Notes under the pieces: model-generated
Seen by the model: only the letters and a program-made list of their open reading frames with translations
Database searches by the model: none
Told to the model about the DNA's origin: nothing
Position numbers and translations under genes: made by a program
Assembly (NCBI GenBank): GCA_052315415.1
Contig: JBLSDH010000001.1
Location: 62,001 to 126,000, forward strand
From: Cuniculiplasma sp052315415
Lineage (GTDB): Archaea > Thermoplasmatota > Thermoplasmata > Thermoplasmatales > Thermoplasmataceae
Direction of reading: 5' to 3'
Length of the DNA stretch: 64,000 bases
Part shown: positions 7,786-15,989 of the stretch, one piece after another
Layout of the letters: every line of letters starts with the position of its first letter
Numbering within the stretch: the stretch's first letter is position 1

Positions 7786-9783
7786 TTATTCTTCCAGATT
7801 TTCAACAATAAGTTCTGAAATGTCCTTTATTTTAATCTTATCCTCAACATTCATTGTTCTTGCTGCATCTTCAAGCATTGCTGTACAAAAGGGGCAAGCC
7901 ACTGCCAGTTTTTCAGAATTTGTACGAAGAGCCTGTTCCATTCTTATCTGGCTGATGGATCTCTCCTTATTAACCTTGTACCAGTAATTTCCTCCACCAC
8001 CACCACAGCACATACTCTTCTCCCTGCTCCTTTCCATTTCCTTGAGATTTCCCGTGCTGCTAACTATGAACCTTGTATTTTCATATTCACCATTTATTCT
8101 TCCAAGATAACATGGATCATGAAGTGTCACAGTCTCCTTGTTATTTTTAACCTTCAATTTGCCATCCTTCAGAAGTTGAGCAAGATATTCTGAATGATGG
8201 TATACCTTAGCATTAAGACCAAACTTCGGATATTCATTCCTGAAAGTGTTCATACAGTGTGGGCACGATGTTATTATTGCCTTCACGTTGTGAGAATTGA
8301 ATGTTTCAATGTTTTGAAGTGCAAGCTCCTGAAATCTACCCTCTTCCCCTATTCTCCTTGCTGTCTCTCCATTGCATTTTTCTTCGGAACCAAGTAAACC
8401 AAAGTCTACGTTTGCTTTCTTCAGAAGTGTTATGACATCCCTTGCAACCTTATTGTATCTTGGATCAAAAGCTCCCATACAACCAACCCAGTATATTACC
8501 TCCTGATTCTGTGAGGCCTTTGGGCCATACTGAAGCATGGCATCCCTGTCGCTGTTGTTCTGTCCAAATGGATTAAAGGTATTTCCTAGATTGTTAAGGT
8601 AATTTGATGTTTCCTTTGTTATTCTGCTCTCCATTACAAGATTTCTTCTTGTTTCCGTTACATATGAATGAGGATCTATTAAGACAGGGCATTCTTCAAC
8701 GCATGCCTGGCACGTTGTACATGACCATGCAGCATTTTCTGTCAGTATGCCAGGTACCATTTCAGAATTTCCGTTCCACAAAGCTCTTTGAACATTCTGC
8801 ACAACAACACGCGGATCCAGATCAGTACCAGATGCAACAGCAGGGCATGCCCTTTCACACCTTCCACAATCCGTGCATGCTATTGCATCAGTTCTCTGGA
8901 AATAAGAGAGATCTATTATCTGCTTTGCACCCAGTTTTAGATCAAAATTTCCTGATTCTAGGGCTTCAGACAGAACAAAAGGTGTTGACATTTCACCTCT
9001 TTTCTTCTCAGGATGAACGCCGATACCTATTGCAGAATAAAAAATGTGGGAGAATTTTGAAAATGGGAGATAAGCAGCAAGAGCAAAAGCTGTGATAACA
9101 TGGAACATCCAAAAGAATCTGTAAAATGATATTCCTGCAGAAGTCCCTAGGCCGCTGTAGACATAGCTCAAAGAGTATTCAATAAATCTGTAATTATCAA
9201 AATTTTCCCTATACAGATATATTTTCAGTGCACCAAGGAAGAAACCTTCAAGAGCAAGAAGCAGGTACACTGAAAGCAATATGTAATCCTGTGTTATTGT
9301 GTCCAGTGGTACTTTTTTTCTCAGACGCCTGAACAGTGCCATCACAAGACCAATTACCAGTATAAGACCACCGATGTTAGACCATACCTCAAAATTCAGG
9401 TAGAAATCCCCAACCAGTATTCCATAACCCACAACATTTTTTAGTATATCATGTGAAAGAAAAATAAGAGATGTACATATGAAAAGAATCAATGTTCCGT
9501 AAAAAATCATCAGATGCATCAAACCAGCATAAGGATTTTTTACATTCTTCCTGTGCAGAGCACCATAATTTAAAATTTGTGCAATGAATCTTCTAAGATT
9601 TTTGAATATATACTTGATGGATGGGATGATTGGGATTTTGGCCTTCCAATATCTCCATAAAATTGCAGCTATGATAAATGCCACAACGGCAAATGATAAG
9701 ACATAATCCGCAATCAGCTCTGACTCAGGTATAAAAACCAGAGTTGGGCTTGTTATAACCGACATAGAATTGAAATATAGCAT
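7786..9783 (-). CDS. Membrane-bound HdrD-like Fe-S oxidoreductase with cytochrome-b-like N-terminus
   Basis: 665-residue fusion. About five or six membrane segments at the N-terminus resemble a NarI/HdrE-type quinone or heme domain. Then come two 4Fe-4S motifs (CTDCGRCERACP and CTTCQACVEECP) and two CCG-type cysteine-rich domains (WVGCMGAF, CPHCMNTF, HDPCYLGR, CCGGGGGNYW). This is the heterodisulfide reductase D/GlpC architecture and suggests electron transfer between a soluble donor and membrane quinone, perhaps linked to ETF/acyl-CoA oxidation (inference). A second in-frame ATG at 9765 fits a leaderless start better, because the TATA-like stretch near 9788-9797 lies about 27 nt from it. Confidence 0.88.
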   Translation of the reverse strand: MLYFNSMSVITSPTLVFIPESELIADYVLSFAVVAFIIAAILWRYWKAKIPIIPSIKYIFKNLRRFIAQILNYGALHRKNVKNPYAGLMHLMIFYGTLILFICTSLIFLSHDILKNVVGYGILVGDFYLNFEVWSNIGGLILVIGLVMALFRRLRKKVPLDTITQDYILLSVYLLLALEGFFLGALKIYLYRENFDNYRFIEYSLSYVYSGLGTSAGISFYRFFWMFHVITAFALAAYLPFSKFSHIFYSAIGIGVHPEKKRGEMSTPFVLSEALESGNFDLKLGAKQIIDLSYFQRTDAIACTDCGRCERACPAVASGTDLDPRVVVQNVQRALWNGNSEMVPGILTENAAWSCTTCQACVEECPVLIDPHSYVTETRRNLVMESRITKETSNYLNNLGNTFNPFGQNNSDRDAMLQYGPKASQNQEVIYWVGCMGAFDPRYNKVARDVITLLKKANVDFGLLGSEEKCNGETARRIGEEGRFQELALQNIETFNSHNVKAIITSCPHCMNTFRNEYPKFGLNAKVYHHSEYLAQLLKDGKLKVKNNKETVTLHDPCYLGRINGEYENTRFIVSSTGNLKEMERSREKSMCCGGGGGNYWYKVNKERSISQIRMEQALRTNSEKLAVACPFCTAMLEDAARTMNVEDKIKIKDISELIVENLEE

Positions 9784-9847
9784 ATTTATTTAATATTGTC
9801 CTTTGATTTCATGTTTTAAAAATAAAACAAATAAGTGGAAAGAGGAA

Positions 9848-10459
9848 ATGGTTATGATCCTTAATTATAGAACAAAAAATTTTACAATTAATATTAAGAA
9901 GTGCTCAGAAGTTTATCCTCCAAGTGAGGATACATTTATGATAATTGAATATCTGGAGAACAACATTGATTCTTTTAAGGGGCCATGTATTGAGGTTGGA
10001 TGTGGTAGTGGTATTATATCAATTTTTCTTGCCCTTAATGGTTTCGATGTAACATCAATTGATATTGACAAAAGAGCAGTTGAATGCACAAAAATTAATT
10101 TTAGTCTCAACCAAATAAATGGGAATGTAATTCGTTCAGACCTTTTTGAAAATGTAAAACAACAATACAAACTAATAATTTTCAATCCACCTTATCTTCC
10201 TGAGGATGAATATGACAATAAAAGTACAGAAATGCTCCAGTGGAGTGGGGGAAAGACCGGTTATAATACCACACTACGGTTTTTAATTGAGGCAATGAAT
10301 CATCTTTCAGATGTTGGAAAAATTTTAACCATTGTATCAGATAGAACAGAATATGTAAAAATGCTAACAAATGTGAGTGAACTTTACAAATTCAGAGTTC
10401 TAAGTGAAACGAAATTTTTCTTTGAAACAATAAAACTTATGGAATTTACCAAGAGATAA
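9848..10459 (+). CDS. HemK/PrmC-like class I methyltransferase
   Basis: SAM-dependent methyltransferase of the HemK/Mtq2 group, 203 residues from the chosen ATG. Motif I is EVGCGSGIISIFLA, and the diagnostic NPPY motif (FNPPYLPEDEYD) is typical of enzymes that methylate amide nitrogens of glutamine (release factor) or DNA/RNA amines. In archaea the short HemK homologue acts as the release-factor glutamine methyltransferase with a Trm112-like partner, so that is the best guess. The frame is open upstream to 9803, but the ATG at 9848 sits 28 nt from a TATA-like TTTAAAAATAAA; an ATG at 9854 is an alternative with GAGG upstream. Confidence 0.85.
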   Translation: MVMILNYRTKNFTINIKKCSEVYPPSEDTFMIIEYLENNIDSFKGPCIEVGCGSGIISIFLALNGFDVTSIDIDKRAVECTKINFSLNQINGNVIRSDLFENVKQQYKLIIFNPPYLPEDEYDNKSTEMLQWSGGKTGYNTTLRFLIEAMNHLSDVGKILTIVSDRTEYVKMLTNVSELYKFRVLSETKFFFETIKLMEFTKR

Positions 10460-10460
10460 G

Positions 10461-10473
10461 TATTAAATTTAAT
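10461..10473 (+). promoter_or_regulatory. TATA-like box for the structured RNA / M50 protease leader
   Basis: The palindromic AT stretch TATTAAATTTAAT lies immediately after the methyltransferase stop. A start about 25 nt downstream would fall near 10490, where the structured region begins. Confidence 0.5.
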
Positions 10474-10489
10474 AAAACAATAACAAACC

Positions 10490-10681
10490 GCCTCCTAAAA
10501 TAGTGTATATGACTTTATGACTATACATGACGACTGGAGGCTAGAAATAGCTTTCCCATGGGCTTCTGAATGAGCTATGGAGATTTCCAGCTGTTAAATT
10601 CTGATCAGCGGGGAGCGAAAAAGTCCCCCAGGGTCAGAGGATTCAGGAAATGTGAATGAATCCCGTTAATAGGGGGAAAAA
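10490..10681 (+). ncRNA. Candidate structured RNA or riboswitch-like leader of the M50 protease gene
   Basis: A 190-nt non-coding stretch, clearly richer in G and C than the other intergenic regions. Hairpins visible by eye: 10504-10509 with 10522-10527 (six perfect pairs); a three-way junction closed by 10534-10538 with 10586-10590, with arms 10540-10543/10548-10551 (GAAA tetraloop) and 10556-10559/10577-10580 extended by 10562-10565/10572-10575; a stem 10610-10614/10624-10628 extended by 10601-10605/10633-10637; and a seven-pair stem 10639-10645/10657-10663. Two alternatives exclude parts of this: GCCTCC 10490-10495 pairs with GGAGGC 10536-10541, and 10624-10629 pairs with 10672-10677, which covers the ribosome binding site. 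I do not recognise the family. Confidence 0.5.
10672..10676 (+). promoter_or_regulatory. Ribosome binding site of the M50 protease gene
   Basis: A GGGGG run six nt before the ATG at 10683. It decides this start over an in-frame ATG at 10656 that lies inside a hairpin. The same run can pair with CCCCC at 10625-10629, offering a way to hide it. Confidence 0.6.
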
Positions 10682-10682
10682 A

Positions 10683-11774
10683 ATGGAAAATGAAGAAAAA
10701 ATAGAAATTATTGATCCAAATGTAAAAAAGGTTACAGAGATAGTTAATAAATACATTAACACCTATGAGATAGAAGTAACTCCAGTATATTTGAGATTTA
10801 AGTTTCTTGACGTAGATAATCCAGAACTTGGAAAGAATTTCTCCAAATTGTCTTCGGAACTTCTTGTTTTAGGTTATGTACCACAGATGGTAAAAAACTA
10901 TGAACATTATATTGACATTTTCAAAATTAAGCGAAAGGAGAAATATTCAAACAAAGCAAATATTATACTCCTGTTGCTAACCATTGGTTCAACAATATAT
11001 GCAGGCTATGAGTTTGCTCAGGCATATGTTGCCCCTGGACCCTTATCACAATATATCATGTTGGGAGATGGAGCACTTTTTTTCACTGTTCCTCTGATGG
11101 CAATTCTTGGTATACATGAACTTGGCCACTACTTTGTTGCCAAACATTATAATGTAAGGGCATCACTCCCATACTTTATACCTTTCATACCATTTGGCTT
11201 TAACATTGGAACTCTTGGAGCCTTTATATCTTTGAGAGATCCTTTTCCAAACAGAAAGGTAATGACAAACATAGGAGCTGCAGGTCCTTTGGCTGGATTT
11301 ATAACATCAATTCCACTTCTTTTCATAGCCTCTTACTTTCAAAAAACCTTTGTTCCAGTTAATAATGTGGTTCCACCCTATACTCTACAATTTCCTCTAA
11401 TTTACAATATATTTCACATACATATGGTGGGAACAGGGGCAATCTTTCCCATGACAATTTCAGTGTGGGTCGGATTTTTTGCCACAGCACTTAATCTTTT
11501 ACCAATGGGACAATTGGATGGAGGTCATATTGCAAGAGGATTGCTTGGAAGAAAAGCAGTTTACATAAGTTATGTTGTTGTTTTTGGTATGCTTATACTT
11601 AGTTACTATTACTTCGGGTGGATAATAATTGCCTTGATTGTTTTATTCCTTGGAGTTCAGCATCCTCCTGCTCTTGACGATGACAGCCCTGTTAGTAAAC
11701 TAGAAATTATAATAGGCATACTTGCCTTGGTTCTCTTCATAATATCATTTACACCGGTACCATTCTCAAATTGA
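10683..11774 (+). CDS. M50-family site-2-type membrane metalloprotease
   Basis: Intramembrane zinc protease of the S2P/M50 family, 363 residues. A soluble N-terminal domain of about 90 residues is followed by several membrane segments. The zinc-binding HExxH is HELGH (in LGIHELGHYFVAKHY), and the third metal ligand motif is LLPMGQLDGGH. Such enzymes cut membrane-anchored proteins in regulatory cascades; the substrate here is unknown. The start at 10683 is chosen for its GGGGG ribosome binding site. The gene is preceded by a long structured leader, unlike most first genes here, which look leaderless. Confidence 0.92.
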   Translation: MENEEKIEIIDPNVKKVTEIVNKYINTYEIEVTPVYLRFKFLDVDNPELGKNFSKLSSELLVLGYVPQMVKNYEHYIDIFKIKRKEKYSNKANIILLLLTIGSTIYAGYEFAQAYVAPGPLSQYIMLGDGALFFTVPLMAILGIHELGHYFVAKHYNVRASLPYFIPFIPFGFNIGTLGAFISLRDPFPNRKVMTNIGAAGPLAGFITSIPLLFIASYFQKTFVPVNNVVPPYTLQFPLIYNIFHIHMVGTGAIFPMTISVWVGFFATALNLLPMGQLDGGHIARGLLGRKAVYISYVVVFGMLILSYYYFGWIIIALIVLFLGVQHPPALDDDSPVSKLEIIIGILALVLFIISFTPVPFSN

Positions 11775-11798
11775 ATCCATTAAAAAAAATTCAACAAG

Positions 11799-11807
11799 TA
11801 TTTATTA
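11799..11807 (+). promoter_or_regulatory. TATA-like box before the MqnC-like gene
   Basis: TATTTATTA centred 26 nt before the ATG at 11829; no ribosome binding site lies between, so the mRNA is probably leaderless. Confidence 0.5.
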
Positions 11808-11828
11808 AGAAAACTGACATTTCCTATT

Positions 11829-12935
11829 ATGAATGTGGTAGATTCTCTCAGCCTTAATGAAATAAGAAACAGGGCATTGGACGGAGAGATATTGACGAGG
11901 GAAGAGATTTCCTACTTATATGATCATGTTGACATTAAGGTTGTTGGAAAGATTGCGAGAGAGATCACTGAAAATTTAACTGGTAATCAGGTAAGCTTCG
12001 TATCAAACATGATTTTGAACTACACAAATATTTGCAATGTGAGGTGCAAATTCTGCGCTTTTTACCGTAAGGGTGATGAAAAAGATGCATACACTATGAC
12101 AGTGGAGGAGGTGGCAGATAGGACCAGGCAGTTCTGGGAACTTTACGGTATAAAACAGCTTCTCATACAGGGAGGGGTCAACCCATCACTTGATCTTGAC
12201 TTTTATAAATCCATGTTTAGGGAAATAAAGAGAAAGGTGCCTGAAATAGGTATAAACGGACTTTCAACATCAGAAATTTCATTTATTTCAAAAAAAATGC
12301 ATATGGAACTTGAGGATGTTTTAAGGGAACTTAGGGATTCAGGACTTGAAACAATACCTGGTGCTGGTGCAGAGATATTTGACGATGAAGTGAGAAAAAT
12401 ACTTAGAAGACCAAGAGGGAGTGGTGAACAGTGGCTCAATGTCATGGAAACTGCACACAAAATGGGTATAAAATCAAGTGCAACAATGATGTTCGGTCAT
12501 GTTGAAAACAGTTATCACAGGGCGGATCATCTTTACAGGCTTGTAGAACTTCAACAGAAATATCATGGTTTTCTCTCCTTTACTCCATGGAATTTTGAAC
12601 CAGGCAATACTGAGCTTGAAAGGGAAGGTTATGTAAAAGCTCGTGTTGGAGGAATTGAGGTTTTGAGAAACATAGCGGTTTCAAGAATAGCCCTGAATTA
12701 CCACATACCACTGATACAATCTTCCTGGCTTACAAATGGTGTTGAGATGGGACAGATGGCCATAGAATTTGGATCCAATGACTGGGGCGGTACTATTTAC
12801 GATGAGAGAGTTATACCTGCAACGGGGAAACAGGTTGGTAATCTCAGAAAGGAGACCATAATAAGGGCCATAAAGGACATAGGAATGATACCGGTTGAGA
12901 GGGATAATCTTTACAGAGTTGTAAAAGTATATTGA
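11829..12935 (+). CDS. mqnC: MqnC-like radical SAM enzyme (futalosine pathway)
   Basis: Radical SAM protein, 368 residues, with the cluster motif CNVRCKFC (C69, C73, C76). FCAFYRKG, LLIQGGVNP and ETIPGAGAEIFDDEVR are characteristic of the MqnC/MqnE/CofH group; the IPGAGAEI segment and FTPWNFEPGNTEL fit MqnC (cyclic dehypoxanthinyl futalosine synthase in menaquinone synthesis) best. CofH (coenzyme F420) is the main alternative. A menaquinone role would suit the membrane HdrD-like oxidoreductase in this window (inference). truD starts one base after its stop. Confidence 0.8.
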   Translation: MNVVDSLSLNEIRNRALDGEILTREEISYLYDHVDIKVVGKIAREITENLTGNQVSFVSNMILNYTNICNVRCKFCAFYRKGDEKDAYTMTVEEVADRTRQFWELYGIKQLLIQGGVNPSLDLDFYKSMFREIKRKVPEIGINGLSTSEISFISKKMHMELEDVLRELRDSGLETIPGAGAEIFDDEVRKILRRPRGSGEQWLNVMETAHKMGIKSSATMMFGHVENSYHRADHLYRLVELQQKYHGFLSFTPWNFEPGNTELEREGYVKARVGGIEVLRNIAVSRIALNYHIPLIQSSWLTNGVEMGQMAIEFGSNDWGGTIYDERVIPATGKQVGNLRKETIIRAIKDIGMIPVERDNLYRVVKVY

Positions 12936-12936
12936 A

Positions 12937-14115
12937 ATGCAAACATACAGAATAAAGGATAATCCTGAGGACTTTGTGGTTGAAGAGATACCCATAGAAT
13001 TTCAAAAGGATGAGAATGGAAAGTATACAATAATGAAGATAAGGCTAAAAAACTGGGAAAACAATCATTTTGTATCCCACCTTTCAGATATTCTTCATAT
13101 AAGCAGGAAAAGGATAGGGTTTGCCGGGACAAAGGATAAAAGGGCAATAACAACCCAGTATTTTTCAATTTATGGGACTTTTAGCCCTGAAAATATTAAA
13201 ATCAAGGATTGTGACATAATTGAATGCTTCAGAACAAGAAAAGGTTTGGATCTTGGTGATTTAAAGGGTAATAAATTCATTATTAAGGTCTATTCAGAGG
13301 GAGTGGATGATTTCTCTCAATATAATCAGATAAATTCACATATTGTGGAACATGGCGGGTATTGGAATTATTTTGGGATTCAGAGATTTGGAGCTTTCAG
13401 GAATAACACACATAAGGTTGGAGAAAAACTTCTCAAATATGGTTATGAAGAGGCAGTAAAGGAATATCTCTATTCACCTGGTATTGATACTGAGGAATAC
13501 AGACTAACTCTTGCAGAAGATTGGAATTTTAAAAATGCGGCGGGAAAATTTCCAAAAACACTTCAATATGAAAATGCACTAATCAATGAAATGATAAACA
13601 GTGGTGATTATGAAAGAGCATTCAAAAGCCTCCCTCAATCCCTAAGGATGATGTTTATACATGCATACCAGTCAAAACTTTTCAATGAAATCATTGAAAA
13701 ACGTGCGGAAATGTCAGAGGCAAACCAGGTATTTACTGGTGATTATGTATCACCCATAGACGACCATTTTAACATAGATGAAAATAAAATAATAGAGGTG
13801 AATGAATTCAATCTCAATAAAATAAATGAAATGAGTTTAAAGGACAAGGTTGTAGTGGTTATGCCACTTGTGGGTTCAGATTACAAAAATCAGAAGGGGG
13901 TTCCCGGAGAAATTGTTTCAGATGTACTATTAAAAAATGGGGTTAAACCAGATATGTTCAAAAATAACACTTCTGATGATGCCAAATCTCTTGGGACATT
14001 TCGATCAATCAGATTTAAACCTCTTCAATTTAAAGCAGAGAAAAATGGAGTTTTCCATTTTGAGCTTGGAAGAGGTTCATATGCAACTGTTTTGCTTGAC
14101 CAGATATTCAGATAA
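12937..14115 (+). CDS. truD: tRNA pseudouridine synthase TruD
   Basis: TruD-family enzyme that makes pseudouridine in tRNA (position 13 in the classical case), 392 residues. The catalytic aspartate is in GFAGTKDKRA (D67). FGIQRFGAFRNNTHKVG and the central insertion domain are typical of archaeal TruD/Pus7. The start ATG lies one base after the stop of the MqnC-like gene, so the two are probably co-transcribed. The 3' end overlaps the convergent tbp gene by 8 bp. Confidence 0.93.
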   Translation: MQTYRIKDNPEDFVVEEIPIEFQKDENGKYTIMKIRLKNWENNHFVSHLSDILHISRKRIGFAGTKDKRAITTQYFSIYGTFSPENIKIKDCDIIECFRTRKGLDLGDLKGNKFIIKVYSEGVDDFSQYNQINSHIVEHGGYWNYFGIQRFGAFRNNTHKVGEKLLKYGYEEAVKEYLYSPGIDTEEYRLTLAEDWNFKNAAGKFPKTLQYENALINEMINSGDYERAFKSLPQSLRMMFIHAYQSKLFNEIIEKRAEMSEANQVFTGDYVSPIDDHFNIDENKIIEVNEFNLNKINEMSLKDKVVVVMPLVGSDYKNQKGVPGEIVSDVLLKNGVKPDMFKNNTSDDAKSLGTFRSIRFKPLQFKAEKNGVFHFELGRGSYATVLLDQIFR

Positions 14116-14662
14116 GTCCGACTTTCTGTAGTTCTTTTCTAACTTTTATTATGGCCTGTTCTATCTCATTTTCTTCCTTGGCACCTGTACACACAACCTT
14201 TCCGGATCCAAAGAGCAAAAGTACAACTTTTGGTTCCTCAACTCTATATACAAGACCTGGAAACTGCTCAGGTTCATACTCCACGTTCTCAAGACCAAGT
14301 GACATTGCTATTTGAGTCAGATTTAGATCTGTTTCAAGGTCATAAACAGCAACTATGTTCTGTACTATGATTTCAGGTTCATCGTAAACCTCTATTCCTG
14401 CCTTTTTTAATGAAGAAATTATTGTGTCAATTGTGAGCTTTACATTTGCAAGATTTTTTGCTCCTGTACAATTGACCTTTCCGCTTCTGAATATGAGAAC
14501 TGCGGTCTTTGGTTCTTGAAGTCTGTAAATCAAACCTGGAAACTGTTCAGGTTCGTACTCCGATCCTTCAAGTGCAAGTGCAATTTTGCTTAAATCAAGA
14601 TGCTCAGCAAGAGAAGTTGAAGCCACAATATTTTCAATGTTTATTTTTTCTGACTCACTCAT
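14108..14662 (-). CDS. tbp: TATA-binding protein
   Basis: General transcription factor that binds the TATA box, 184 residues. Two clear direct repeats form the saddle: YEPEQFPGLIYRLQEPKTAV with SGKVNCTGAK, and YEPEQFPGLVYRVEEPKVVL with SGKVVCTGAK. Start is taken at the ATG at 14660-14662 (MSESEKIN); the frame also allows a TTG at 14674, but the ATG agrees with known TBP N-termini and with the promoter. The acidic C-terminal tail seen in some archaeal TBPs is short here. Confidence 0.97.
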   Translation of the reverse strand: MSESEKINIENIVASTSLAEHLDLSKIALALEGSEYEPEQFPGLIYRLQEPKTAVLIFRSGKVNCTGAKNLANVKLTIDTIISSLKKAGIEVYDEPEIIVQNIVAVYDLETDLNLTQIAMSLGLENVEYEPEQFPGLVYRVEEPKVVLLLFGSGKVVCTGAKEENEIEQAIIKVRKELQKVGLI

Positions 14663-14687
14663 AAAAATTACCAACCGATTAAAATCT

Positions 14688-14700
14688 TTATTTTAAATAG
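14688..14700 (-). promoter_or_regulatory. TATA-like box of tbp
   Basis: TTTAAAATAA-type element on the minus strand about 30 nt before the tbp ATG. If used, TBP would bind its own promoter, which is usual in archaea. Confidence 0.45.
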
Positions 14701-14731
14701 CTATATAAACGTTTAAATTTTAATAGATTTC

Positions 14732-15040
14732 CTACATGTTAAGTTGTTCCCTTGCCTCCTCTGACATCATTGATGGATTCCAGGGTGGCTCCCATACAAG
14801 TTCTACATCTGCCATTTCAACACCCTCCATGTTCTCCACTATCTTTTGAACCTCAGAAAGTATCCATGGAGTTACAGGGCATGTGGGAGCTGTCATTGTC
14901 ATTTTTATATATACCTTTGCCCCCTCAGGCATCTCTCCAATCTGTATGTCATAAATCAATCCAAGATTCACAACGTCCATTCCTATTTCTGGATCCTCAA
15001 CAACCTTTAACTCTTCAAGAATTTGCTCTTTAGTAACCAT
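14732..15040 (-). CDS. MIP18/SufT-family (DUF59) iron-sulfur maturation protein
   Basis: Small DUF59 protein, 102 residues from the ATG at 15040 (the open frame extends to a TTG at 15049). VEDPEIGMDVVNLGLIYDIQI is the family signature, and MTMTAPTCPVTPWI carries the conserved cysteine. Relatives (SufT, MIP18/FAM96, PaaD) assist Fe-S cluster assembly or insertion. It stands alone between tbp and coaD; no suf genes are visible in the window. Confidence 0.9.
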   Translation of the reverse strand: MVTKEQILEELKVVEDPEIGMDVVNLGLIYDIQIGEMPEGAKVYIKMTMTAPTCPVTPWILSEVQKIVENMEGVEMADVELVWEPPWNPSMMSEEAREQLNM

Positions 15041-15077
15041 ATTAATCAAAAATATATGTTTTAGGAGTTAATATGCT

Positions 15078-15977
15078 TTAAGGTAAATCTTGATAATAAT
15101 TTCCAAAATCCCAAAAATTATCCATCTGTGTTGAAATCGAGGTGAAGGTGCTTTCAACCATCTTATCTATTATTTCTTTTTTAACGTGACTAAATGCATA
15201 TTCAGTGTTATTTGATCCAACAGGTACTGAAAAGCCTCTTCCAAAAAACGTTCTTCCGTATCTGTCTAATACATAGGATGCAAATGAAAACTCATTTAGT
15301 TTTGACATTGGATTATAGTTGATTGTTGGAGAGATTGAGATTGAAAAATCCTTGTCCTCAATGGATATTATTGCTTCCCTGTAAAATTCAGAATAATCCT
15401 TTACGTATTCATAATGGAAATCCTTCCTGGAAAATGATATGGGTGAATTGTAAAAAAATCTCAATATGTTATTTTCCACAATATCCCGTATTTTTGAATT
15501 GCAGAATAAAGCAACTTCTATTGGTATTAACCTTTTTCCATCGCAATCTATTTCACCTGATACTATCCTTCGTGATGAAATAAGAAAATGATCCTGTGCC
15601 ATCTCTGATTCCACTGTTATAATTTTCATTGGGGGTAACCCATTATTAATCCTTTTTTCATTAATTTTCATTGCATTTTTTTCAGTTTCCCTTGAAACGA
15701 CTATGTTTTTGTAAAATGAATTTGTGGCAGCATCTCCTGTGTTATTGTCAAGTTCTTTTATTGAGAATTTAACATTTTTATCGTTCAGATATTTTTCAAT
15801 TACTTTCTTTCTTTCCTCAAAAGATACTGCAGGATAAGTTTTAGTCTTTCTGGAATAATTGTCAGAGGTCAAGCCTATAATAATTGGCAACCCCGTTTCA
15901 ATGGCTGCATTTATAAGTTTTTTATGTCCCCTGTGCAGTGTTGAAAAAGTTCCTGCTACTACTGTATATTCCTCTAT
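15078..15977 (-). CDS. coaD: Archaeal phosphopantetheine adenylyltransferase with C-terminal extension, ATA start
   Basis: Nucleotidyltransferase transferring AMP to 4'-phosphopantetheine in CoA synthesis. The N-terminus reads VVAGTFSTLHRGHKKLI with the HxGH motif at residues 15-18, followed by the typical GLTSDNY, the FEERK block and ISSRRIVSGEID. In this frame a stop at 15978-15980 is followed directly by ATA (15975-15977), and no ATG/GTG/TTG occurs before the catalytic motif; the first usual start (TTG 15890) would delete it. AAGGTGA lies 5 nt before the ATA. From about residue 155 a 140-residue C-terminal part has no assignment I am sure of; fusion to a DUF84-like domain is known in archaea and is the likeliest. 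Confidence 0.85.
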   Translation of the reverse strand: MEEYTVVAGTFSTLHRGHKKLINAAIETGLPIIIGLTSDNYSRKTKTYPAVSFEERKKVIEKYLNDKNVKFSIKELDNNTGDAATNSFYKNIVVSRETEKNAMKINEKRINNGLPPMKIITVESEMAQDHFLISSRRIVSGEIDCDGKRLIPIEVALFCNSKIRDIVENNILRFFYNSPISFSRKDFHYEYVKDYSEFYREAIISIEDKDFSISISPTINYNPMSKLNEFSFASYVLDRYGRTFFGRGFSVPVGSNNTEYAFSHVKKEIIDKMVESTFTSISTQMDNFWDFGNYYQDLP

Positions 15978-15982
15978 TTAAT

Positions 15983-15989
15983 TCACCTT
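15983..15989 (-). promoter_or_regulatory. Ribosome binding site defining the ATA start of coaD
   Basis: AAGGTGA on the minus strand, overlapping the stop codon of the upstream aminotransferase gene and 5 nt from the ATA at 15975-15977. The same GGTGA-type site at the same distance serves the TTG starts of rps12 and ahcY in this window. Confidence 0.55.

Noticed and set aside
8604..9095. Open frame of 163 codons opposite the HdrD-like gene
   Set aside because: Shadow of the cysteine-rich domain on the other strand; low-complexity product with no recognisable features.
10534..10605. Hammerhead-like or C/D-box-like core (GAAA, CTGA, TGAG)
   Set aside because: GAAA is a plain tetraloop on a perfect stem, CTGAATGA has an extra base compared with a hammerhead core, and the C-to-D spacing is too long for an archaeal C/D guide RNA.
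10595..10640. Resemblance of CTGATC...AGCGGGG to the 3' half of a TPP riboswitch
   Set aside because: The CUGAGA motif and the expected helix between the two halves are missing, and the downstream gene has no thiamine link.
10490..10681. RNase P RNA, SRP RNA or tRNA
   Set aside because: None of the universal RNase P or SRP core sequences nor a T-loop motif is present, and the stretch is too short for the first two.
15078..15977. coaD as a pseudogene
   Set aside because: The frame is intact over 299 codons, all catalytic motifs are present, and a ribosome binding site is correctly placed; only the start codon is unusual.
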